DNA of 21,191 nt from the NCBI GenBank assembly GCA_041690535.1, contig JAWLHA010000068.1, positions 1 through 21,191 of the forward strand. The letters are read 5' to 3'. Each line of letters opens with the position of its first letter. Within the stretch, counting starts at the first letter, position 1. This DNA is from JAWLHA01 sp041690535 (lineage in GTDB: Bacteria; Pseudomonadota; Gammaproteobacteria; Thiohalomonadales; Thiohalomonadaceae). This document shows, piece after piece, positions 15,254-21,191 of this stretch. The translations under genes and the position numbers were made by a program. Under the pieces are notes generated by a model. It had not been told where the DNA came from and made no database searches. It worked only from the letters and a program-made list of their open reading frames with translations.

Positions 15254-17977
15254 CTAGCTCTCTCCTCGGATCCGGTTATCGGGCGCAGATGCCACGGGGA
15301 GAGTGACAACAAAGCGCGCTCCAGCCCCCGGTTCGCTAAAGACCTCGATGCGGCCCCCCAATTCGGTAATAACGGTCCGGACGATAGAGAGACCAAGGCC
15401 TGTTCCCTTCCCTGGGGGCTTGGTCGAGAAGAAGGGATCGTAAATCCTGCCCCGTATGGCTTCGGGAATGCCTTCGCCGCTATCGGTGACTTCCACTGAA
15501 ACCGCCTCTTCGGTAGGCCGCGCGCGCAGGTTCACCCGCTTTTCCGAACTCTCCTCCACAGCATCGCGAGCATTTAACAGCAGATTGAGGAAAACCTGCT
15601 GAAGTGGCTCTTCATTGCCCAGCACCTTGGGAAGGTCTTCAGGGATGTCGGTCGAAAAATCGACTTGCCGGGCGCGAAACTCCGGCGCGACCAACCCGAC
15701 GGTTTGCCGAAACACCGTAGCCAGATCGACCGCAGTTACCGACCGTTTCGAGGGCCGGGCAAAGGTGAGCATGCCCTTGAGCAGGTCGCGCACTCTTCTC
15801 AACTCCTGTTCGGCACGCTCCAGCGGGTATTTGAGCTCGGGGTCTTCCACCCGTTGTCGAGCGAACGCGATGTAGTTGAAAATCCCCATCAGCGGGTTAC
15901 TGATTTCATGGGCCACGCCAGCCGCCATGGTGCCCAGTGCCGCGAGCTTCTCCGACTGAATGATCTGCTGCTGGGTAGTGCGTAACTCATCGAGCGTCGC
16001 CTGTAGGGCCTCCTTGCTCCGGCGCAGCTCGGCCTCGTATTGCAGACGCTCGCGCAAATCGATACCGATGCCAATGTTTGACCCGTCCGGCAGGGCCACA
16101 TTCGACCAGGCGCTCTCCACCTCATCCCCCTGGCGCGTTTTGAGGCGAAGAGGCCGCCACTCCACGGTGGGGTGGTTCATATAGTCGATGACCTTTTGCC
16201 GGTAGTCGGGCTCGGGGTAGAGTTCCGCCAGCAGGTCCACCCGGTTGGCCTCCTCGGAAGTCCACCCGGTCACCTCCTCGCAATAGTGATTCAGGCGCAT
16301 CACGCGATTGGGCGCATCGTAAAAGGCGATCATCACCGGGATGTTGTCGAGGATGCTCTCCAGCATTGCGGCCTGCTGGCGAAGCGCCGCCTCCATTGTA
16401 CGACTGTCGGTGACATCGCGTGTAATCGCCAGGACCGTTTCGATTTTGCCATCCGGGGTAAATTCTGGGACCAGGTGCGACTCGACCTGTCGTTCCCCTT
16501 CGCGGGTGGAGAGGCGCAAATCGAGCGTTTCGGCTGTTCCGCCAGAAAAAACACGGCTCAGCCCGGCTTCCCACGCTGCCGAGGCCTCTTCGCTGAAGCC
16601 GATCTCGACACTGCTTTTACCCGCAAAGGCCTCCCGGGGAATGCCGGTGATGGACTCTACCGCCGGATTGATGTAGACATGACGGTGGTCTGGATCGATG
16701 CGGGCGACGATGTCCGGCGAGTTCTCCGCCAGCGTACGGAACTCGACCTCCCGGCGGCGCAGCGCCTCCATGCGCTTTCGCTCGGTAATCTCCTCGACGA
16801 CCACGTTGATTCCCCAGGCATTCTCCGTACCGCCCTGCAAGGGCAGCCAGTGCTCTATCCAAGAACGCGCTACGCCCGGTTGGGCCGGGGTTTCACCCTG
16901 GATTTCGATGTTGAGAGCCGGCTCTCCAGTCTCGAAAATCCGGCGTGCCAGTTCCTCGGCCTGATCGGCAAGACCTGGCACCACCTCCCGTGGCGTCTTT
17001 CCGATATGTTCCTCGGCCGGGATGCCGTTGATTTCGGCCAACCGCTCGTTGATACGTTCAAATCGAAGCTCCCGGTCGAAGACACACAGACCGATGGGGG
17101 CGCGCCGGTAGATCGTGTCGAGTTCCGTCGCCTGCCGGCGGTAGCGCTCCTCGCTCTGGCGCAGCGCCTCTTGGCTCCGCTTCTCTTCGGTGATGTCTTT
17201 GGCAAAGCCATAGACCCTCACGACACGCCCCTTTTCGTCCCGAACGAAGTCACCACGAGCCCGGACGGTCCGAACTTCGCCATTGTCCTGGCGCACGATT
17301 CGGTGCTCCATGTCATAGGGCGCGATGCCACGTCGCACACGCTCGAAAGCCTCGCCGATGGCCGCGCGGTCGTCGGGGTGGGCAATAGGGAGCAGTTCTT
17401 CAGGCGTCAGGATGCGTCGGCTGACGCCGTGGATGGCGCACCATGCCTCGGAGAACGTGAGTTGGTCAGCCGAAATGTCCCACTCCCAAGCCCCCGTATG
17501 GGAGAGTTTCTCGGCCTCCTCCAACATTGTGCGGCTTTGCCGAAGCGCCTCTTCGCTGCGCTTCCGCGTGGTAATGTCCACGAAAAGGTGGGCAAACTCC
17601 CCCGGCGCCGTCTGGTAGGCGACCACGTCGAACCACTGGCCGAGTCCCTCGATGTAGCTCTCGAACCGCGCCGGCCTCCCGGCTAGCGCCACTTCGGCAA
17701 AGGTGTCGAGCCATTTTCCCACAAAATCCGGCAGTAACTCTCTGGCGGATTTTCCATGCGCCTCATCAATCGCATGGCCGGTTAACCGGCTGAAGGCCTC
17801 ATTGACTTCCAAAAGCCGGTAATCGTAGGGGCGCTCTTGTTCGTCCAGAAGGATTTCGGCAAGACCAAAACCCTCGATCATCGAATCGAACAGGCCGCGA
17901 TAGCGCCTCTCCCGTCCCTGCATGGCCACAAGCTCCCGCTCCAGCGACTCGATCCGTTCTGAGGTCCAGTCGTTCAC
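15254..17977 (-). CDS. Soluble multi-PAS hybrid-free sensor histidine kinase
   Basis: A 907-residue kinase without membrane segments. Five PAS units lie at about 22-140, 150-270, 280-400, 411-525 and 535-650. A coiled linker (ELRRSKEALQATLDELRTT) and the HisKA domain follow, with phospho-acceptor H690 in GVAHEISNPLMG. The ATPase has the N-box NLLLNARDAV, G1 DSGEGIP, the F-box DPFFSTKPPGKGTG and G2 GLGLSIV. No receiver domain is fused and no response regulator is adjacent, so it is an orphan kinase. PAS 1, 3 and 4 strongly resemble PAS 1, 3 and 4 of the GGDEF-EAL protein. The start is GTG at 17977, with AGGAGG about 4 nt upstream. Ligands of the PAS units cannot be told from sequence. Confidence 0.94.
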   Translation of the reverse strand: MNDWTSERIESLERELVAMQGRERRYRGLFDSMIEGFGLAEILLDEQERPYDYRLLEVNEAFSRLTGHAIDEAHGKSARELLPDFVGKWLDTFAEVALAGRPARFESYIEGLGQWFDVVAYQTAPGEFAHLFVDITTRKRSEEALRQSRTMLEEAEKLSHTGAWEWDISADQLTFSEAWCAIHGVSRRILTPEELLPIAHPDDRAAIGEAFERVRRGIAPYDMEHRIVRQDNGEVRTVRARGDFVRDEKGRVVRVYGFAKDITEEKRSQEALRQSEERYRRQATELDTIYRRAPIGLCVFDRELRFERINERLAEINGIPAEEHIGKTPREVVPGLADQAEELARRIFETGEPALNIEIQGETPAQPGVARSWIEHWLPLQGGTENAWGINVVVEEITERKRMEALRRREVEFRTLAENSPDIVARIDPDHRHVYINPAVESITGIPREAFAGKSSVEIGFSEEASAAWEAGLSRVFSGGTAETLDLRLSTREGERQVESHLVPEFTPDGKIETVLAITRDVTDSRTMEAALRQQAAMLESILDNIPVMIAFYDAPNRVMRLNHYCEEVTGWTSEEANRVDLLAELYPEPDYRQKVIDYMNHPTVEWRPLRLKTRQGDEVESAWSNVALPDGSNIGIGIDLRERLQYEAELRRSKEALQATLDELRTTQQQIIQSEKLAALGTMAAGVAHEISNPLMGIFNYIAFARQRVEDPELKYPLERAEQELRRVRDLLKGMLTFARPSKRSVTAVDLATVFRQTVGLVAPEFRARQVDFSTDIPEDLPKVLGNEEPLQQVFLNLLLNARDAVEESSEKRVNLRARPTEEAVSVEVTDSGEGIPEAIRGRIYDPFFSTKPPGKGTGLGLSIVRTVITELGGRIEVFSEPGAGARFVVTLPVASAPDNRIRGES

Positions 17978-18152
17978 TCCGCCTCCTCACTATCAAGCGC
18001 CTCTCGGTAAGGATAGAGCGTAGGGGTTGCGGGCTGGCCACCGGGTGATCCGTGGGTAGGTCGTTTGGTTCGGGTTCACCCTCTGTTTCACCCCCCGAAG
18101 CCAATGGCAGCAAAAACGTCTTGAGCGGTCGGCGCTCATTCGTTCCCGCTCC

Positions 18153-18362
18153 GTAACTACTCGCCCCCTAAACGGTCATTCCCGCGAAGGCGGGACGACA
18201 AGCGCCGCGCCTCACTGGCCAAGGGCAGTATCCAGAAAAGTGACAACTGAACGAGTGGTGTCCTCCACTTGCGCAGGGAAGATCAAGCAGTCTTATACCT
18301 TTTCAGCCTTGACCACACTGGATTCCCGCCTTCGCGGGAATGACAGGAGGGTGAGTAGTTAC
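18153..18362. mobile_element. MITE copy 2 with internal 34-nt insertion
   Basis: Nearly identical to 7823-7996, from GTAACTACTC to GAGTAGTTAC, but 210 bp long. It differs by a 34-nt insertion at 18196-18229 that disrupts the left palindrome, and by two extra T in the centre. It is flanked by a perfect 8-bp duplication CCCGCTCC (18145-18152 and 18363-18370), unrelated to that of copy 1. The two are therefore independent insertions. The surrounding 17978-18513 holds no gene I can support. Confidence 0.9.
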
Positions 18363-18513
18363 CCCGCTCCAATACACCTGCATGGTGGAAGGAGCGCTCT
18401 TTAGCACCGATTGGCAGTTGGCTCGGATCGGCACGACGGGCGGCAATTCTTAAATGGCCGGACACCGCCCATAAGCCCACCCGATGTCCTCGGAGACCGA
18501 CGTGAAAGTTTTT

Positions 18514-18542
18514 TTGACAGCGGCATCGGCCTCGCCTAGAAA
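18514..18542 (+). promoter_or_regulatory. Strong sigma-70-like promoter of the riboswitch transcript
   Basis: A perfect TTGACA (18514-18519), a 17-nt spacer and TAGAAA (18537-18542, 4/6). The predicted start near 18549 coincides with the first base of the riboswitch P1 stem, and each call supports the other. Confidence 0.75.
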
Positions 18543-18549
18543 TGAAGTA

Positions 18550-18641
18550 GGCCTGATAAAGGCAAACCTGTCGAAAGACAGGGGCGCAAAGCCACCGGTC
18601 TAAGGATTCTTCGGAATCTATGATCGCGGGGCTGCCAGGTC
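18550..18641 (+). ncRNA. Cyclic-di-GMP-I (GEMM-I) riboswitch aptamer
   Basis: A 92-nt RNA with the class I c-di-GMP aptamer layout. P1 is GGCCTG (18550-18555) with CAGGTC (18636-18641). The conserved GGCAAACC follows, then a CCTGTC/GACAGG helix capped by a GAAA tetraloop, then GGGGCGCAAAGCCACCGG and CTAA. A GATTC-TTCG-GAATC hairpin comes next, and finally GATCGCGGGGCTGCC, matching the conserved 3' strand. The GAAA loop and the CGCAAAGCC block are the most diagnostic elements. Class I aptamers bind c-di-GMP and control motility, biofilm or surface genes. Transcription from the promoter at 18514-18542 would begin at its 5' edge. Downstream there is no intact gene until the KaiC-like ATPase, more than 760 nt away. 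Confidence 0.92.
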
Positions 18642-18673
18642 TTCTCTCTTTATGCCACCCGCAATTCAAGGCA

Positions 18674-18702
18674 GGCGCTCACTAAGGAGCGCCCACCCCG
18701 AG
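18674..18702 (+). promoter_or_regulatory. Putative riboswitch expression platform sequestering a ribosome binding site
   Basis: A perfect 7-bp hairpin, GGCGCTC (18674-18680) with GAGCGCC (18687-18693) and a 6-nt loop, lies 32 nt after the aptamer. It contains AAGGAG (18684-18689), half in the loop and half in the stem. There is no T-run, so translational rather than terminator control is suggested. The nearest start codon, GTG at 18702, opens only into the repeat array, so the original coding sequence appears to be gone. Confidence 0.5.
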
Positions 18703-18730
18703 TGCAATCACACGTCGACCCTAAGCCGTC

Positions 18731-19212
18731 ATTCCCGCGAACGCGGGAATCCAGGACACGACCCGTAGCCCCCGACCCCAAGGCTGTCATTCCCGCGAAC
18801 GCGGGAATCCAGGACACGACCCGTAGCCCCCGACCCCAAGGCTGTCATTCCCGCGAACGCGGGAATCCAGGACACGACCCGTAGCCCCCGACCCCAAGGC
18901 CGTCATTCCCGCGAACGCGGGAATCCAGGACACGACCCGTAGCCCCCGACCCTGAGCCGTCATTCCCGCGAACGCGGGAACCCAGGACACAACCGGCAGC
19001 CCCCGACCCCAAGGCCGTCATTCCCGCGAACGCGGGAATCCAGGACACGACCCGTAGCCCCCGACCCCAAGGCCGTCATTCCCGCGAACGCGGGAACCCA
19101 GGACACAACCGGCAGCCCCCGACCCTGAGCCGTCATTCCCGCGAACGCGGGAATCCAGGACACAACCGGCAGCCCCCGACCCCAAGGCCGTCATTCCCGC
19201 GAACGCGGGAAC
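18731..19212. repeat. Nine-unit dRS3-like tandem array, 57-58 bp period
   Basis: Nine copies of ATTCCCGCGAACGCGGGAAT (three end in GGGAAC) start at 18731, 18789, 18847, 18905, 18962, 19020, 19078, 19135 and 19193. The intervals are 58 or 57 bp. The sequence between palindromes comes in two main variants, ACACGACCCGTAGCCCC and ACACAACCGGCAGCCCC. The 57-bp intervals carry CCTGAGC in place of CCCCAAGG. Variant order suggests slippage or unequal crossing-over. All ORFs through it are repeat translations. It is not CRISPR, because the spacers are near-identical. Confidence 0.93.
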
Positions 19213-19407
19213 ACAGGACACAACCGGGAGCTTACGACCCGGAGCGGTCCGCTTCGTCCTTATCGAATGTCGGTTATGCGGCAGTGAACGGCAACTGGGA
19301 GGAGGCCTTCTCATCAAGTTACCGCGTTCAAATAGTACGCCGTGCGCTTCTAAACTTCGATGAGAGTGGCCGTCTTGGCCTCATCTGCCGACAAGGGAGC
19401 CGAAGCG

Positions 19408-20910
19408 ATGGCAGACGAACATGGCACATTCCCTCCCCCCATTGGACGTCTGGAAAGTGGCATCCCAGGCCTCGACCGCATTCTTGGGGGTGGACTGCCG
19501 AAGGGACGCAGCCTGCTCGTCACCGGCGAGACCGGCACCGGCAAGACTGTTCTACTGAACGAGTTCCTCTACCGCGGCATCACCCAATACGGCGAACCGG
19601 GTGTGCTGGTCAGCTGCGAGGAGTCCGCCGACGACATCCGGCGCAATGTGGCGGGGTTCGGCTGGGACTACCCGGCGCTGGAGGCTTCGGGGCAGCTTGC
19701 CGTCATCGACGTAAGCCCCTCCTTGCATGAGTTGGTGACCGTCGAGGTCAACGAACACTACAGCCTCACACCGCTGCTGGAGATCATCGCCGGCACTGTC
19801 GAGCGCTTGGGCGCGCACCGGGTGGCCATCGACAGCCTGGGCAGCCTGTTTGTCCGCTACCGCTCGGAGACGGCGGTGCGGGAGCTGTTCCATCAACTGA
19901 CGCACCGCCTCAAGGGGTTGGGGGTCACCGCCCTACTCAGCGGCGAGCGGCATGCCGGGCGTAGCCTCTTGTCCGAGCACGGCCTGGAGGAGTTCGTGGC
20001 CGAGGGGCTCATTGAGCTGAGCAAGACGCCGGGGGAGCTGCGCACGGTACGTCAGATGGTTATCCACAAGCTGCGCGGCCTGAGCTACCAGAGCGGGCAG
20101 GTGGAGTTCGCCATCGAGGCGAGCGGCCTGGAGGTGTTCCCCCGCATTCCGCTGGAAGCCCGGGTGGCGCCGGTAACCCTGGAAACGCGCAAGGGGTTCG
20201 GGATCGACCCGTTCGATGCACTGCTGCGGGGCGGGCTGCCGGAGGCGCACGTGGCCCTGTTCAGCGGCAACGCCGGAGCCGGCAAGAGCACCTTCGGCCT
20301 GCACTTCGTGCGCGCCGGCATCGAAACCGGCGAGGCGGGCGTTTACGTGACCATCGAAGAGTCCAGCGCCCAATTGCGTCTGGTGGCGCGCCACTACGGC
20401 TGGGACTTGGCCGCGGCCGAGCGCGAAGGCCGCCTTCAGTTCATCGACGTGCCCTTCTCGGATATTCGCCCCGACCAAGTGCTCTATCAGGTCGTCAATG
20501 CCGCCCGGGCTCTGGGCGCCCGGCGCCTGGTGCTCGATTCGATCTCCGCGCTTCTATCGATCGGTATGAGCGCCCGGGAGCATCGGCTGTTTCTGGAGCA
20601 GCTGATCGGCTTCTGCAAGACCGAAGGGATCACGGTGGTTCTGCTCTACGCGGTCGGCGGGGCCTTCGGACTCGCCGAGGCGCCGGTCGCCATCACCCAA
20701 GCGCGGCTCAGCTCCATTGTGGATGCCATCGTGCTGCTGCGGGCAACCGAACGGCCGCAGGGCCTGGAGCGGCAGCTCAGTGTCGTCAAGGTGCGCGGCA
20801 GCGACCACGACAGTGCGCCTTACCGCTATCACATCGCGAATCAAGGCATAGTGATCGACGGACGACTGGCAGCGACCGACCGCAGCGGCGCGGGGGAGCC
20901 GAGCGAATGA
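19408..20910 (+). CDS. KaiC-like two-domain RecA/circadian-clock-type ATPase
   Basis: A 500-residue protein with two KaiC-type RecA domains. Domain I has Walker A GETGTGKT at 40-47 and the catalytic pair in VSCEESADDIRR. Domain II has GNAGAGKST at 287-295 and VTIEESSAQLRL. A segment reading RLSSIVDAIVLLR aligns with the KaiC autophosphorylation strip, where cyanobacterial KaiC has Ser-Thr; here it is S435-S436. Non-cyanobacterial KaiC homologues often pair with KaiB and take part in stress or signalling responses without a full clock. I chose the ATG at 19408 because AAGGGAG lies 8 nt upstream; the ATG at 19360 has no ribosome binding site. It overlaps the next ORF by 4 nt. The 195 nt upstream show no clear promoter, so expression from the riboswitch promoter is possible. 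Confidence 0.92.
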   Translation: MADEHGTFPPPIGRLESGIPGLDRILGGGLPKGRSLLVTGETGTGKTVLLNEFLYRGITQYGEPGVLVSCEESADDIRRNVAGFGWDYPALEASGQLAVIDVSPSLHELVTVEVNEHYSLTPLLEIIAGTVERLGAHRVAIDSLGSLFVRYRSETAVRELFHQLTHRLKGLGVTALLSGERHAGRSLLSEHGLEEFVAEGLIELSKTPGELRTVRQMVIHKLRGLSYQSGQVEFAIEASGLEVFPRIPLEARVAPVTLETRKGFGIDPFDALLRGGLPEAHVALFSGNAGAGKSTFGLHFVRAGIETGEAGVYVTIEESSAQLRLVARHYGWDLAAAEREGRLQFIDVPFSDIRPDQVLYQVVNAARALGARRLVLDSISALLSIGMSAREHRLFLEQLIGFCKTEGITVVLLYAVGGAFGLAEAPVAITQARLSSIVDAIVLLRATERPQGLERQLSVVKVRGSDHDSAPYRYHIANQGIVIDGRLAATDRSGAGEPSE

Positions 20911-21044
20911 CCCCTGTATCGGACCGCCCGGCGCACACCTATCGCCTGACCCTGTATACCGCCGGTACCAGCCCGTCCATCGAGGAGGTGGCCGAGCGCA
21001 TCCGCCAGTGGTGTGCCGGGCACACGATTGCGCGGGAAGCGTGA
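20907..21044 (+). pseudogene. Truncated KaiB-like ORF
   Basis: A 45-codon frame starting at an ATG that overlaps the KaiC-like stop (ATGA). Residues 11-37, beginning TYRLTLYTAGTSPSIEEVAE, resemble the first strand and helix of KaiB-type thioredoxin-fold proteins. The frame ends after AGHTIAREA, while KaiB homologues are about 85-110 residues. The following 147 nt do not continue the family in another frame that I can recognise. It is probably a 3'-deleted kaiB homologue rather than a complete small gene. Confidence 0.6.
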
Positions 21045-21069
21045 ACCCCTTCGTGCCGACCGGGCGCAA

Positions 21070-21092
21070 CGGCCGGAAGCCACTCCCGGCCG
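21070..21092 (+). terminator. GC-rich hairpin after the KaiC/KaiB-like pair
   Basis: CGGCCGG (21070-21076) and CCGGCCG (21086-21092) form a perfect 7-bp stem with a 9-nt loop, 26 nt after the KaiB-like stop. There is no T-tract, so it may be only a weak or Rho-assisted terminator. Confidence 0.35.
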
Positions 21093-21191
21093 GGTACTGA
21101 GTGGGCCCAAGCCTGGCCTTCACACCAACTCATCGTGTCCGCGCGGCAGAAAAGCGGACTGCTAGAGCACCGAACAGGTAAACGGGACAAT

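Noticed and set aside
18702..18884. Small ORF directly behind the riboswitch
   Set aside because: It starts at a GTG after AAGGAG but translates almost only the palindromic repeats, so it is unlikely to be the selected product.
18731..19212. CRISPR array
   Set aside because: The regular palindromic repeats look CRISPR-like, but the sequences between them are near-identical variants rather than unique spacers, the repeat is 20 bp, and no cas gene is present.
19360..19407. Alternative ATG for the KaiC-like gene
   Set aside because: No ribosome binding site lies before 19360, whereas 19408 has AAGGGAG at good spacing. The extra 16 residues are not family-like.

Overview
The window looks like chromosomal DNA from a high-GC proteobacterium, most likely a gamma- or betaproteobacterium. 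The gene families point that way: GlyA, PdxY, YggS, BenE, a MocR-type regulator, cytochrome P460, multi-PAS GGDEF-EAL signalling proteins and a non-cyanobacterial KaiC-like ATPase. So does the abundance of ATTCCC-N8-GGGAAT palindromes, which have the form of the dRS3 repeat known from Neisseria. No lineage can be fixed from the sequence alone.

Layout. Positions 1-614 hold palindromic repeats, starting with a 54-bp tandem array that runs off the left edge. They end at a truncated EAL-domain fragment (615-1010). Positions 1111-6175 are a tight five-gene minus-strand operon, benE - yggS - class I glutamine amidotransferase - pdxY - glyA. It is read divergently from a MocR/PdxR-type regulator (6284-7780). 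Three of the five products bind, make or use pyridoxal phosphate, so the locus is best read as a vitamin B6 salvage and homeostasis operon, with the BenE-family permease and the amidotransferase as uncharacterised members.

Positions 7781-10883 are a decay zone. They hold a 174-bp MITE with a perfect 8-bp target duplication, a redoxin relic, a minus-strand unit marR - (broken) thioredoxin-like gene - cytochrome P460, a half MITE end, and a relic of a patatin/Omp85-type phospholipase.

Positions 10884-17977 carry two large convergent soluble sensors: a six-PAS/GAF GGDEF-EAL protein with intact catalytic motifs in both output domains, and a five-PAS histidine kinase with clearly related PAS modules. 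A perfect 18-bp hairpin separates them.

Positions 18153-21191 hold a second MITE copy, again with an 8-bp target duplication. A near-consensus promoter follows, starting transcription at a cyclic-di-GMP-I (GEMM-I) riboswitch. The leader then runs into a nine-unit array of about 58 bp, followed by a two-domain KaiC-like ATPase and a truncated KaiB-like ORF.

Taken together, the right half suggests a local c-di-GMP/PAS signalling neighbourhood in which the riboswitch has probably been separated from its original target by repeat expansion. The recurring theme is one mobile palindromic repeat family. It forms arrays, forms the inner part of MITE terminal repeats, sits at gene-fragment junctions and serves as a probable terminator.
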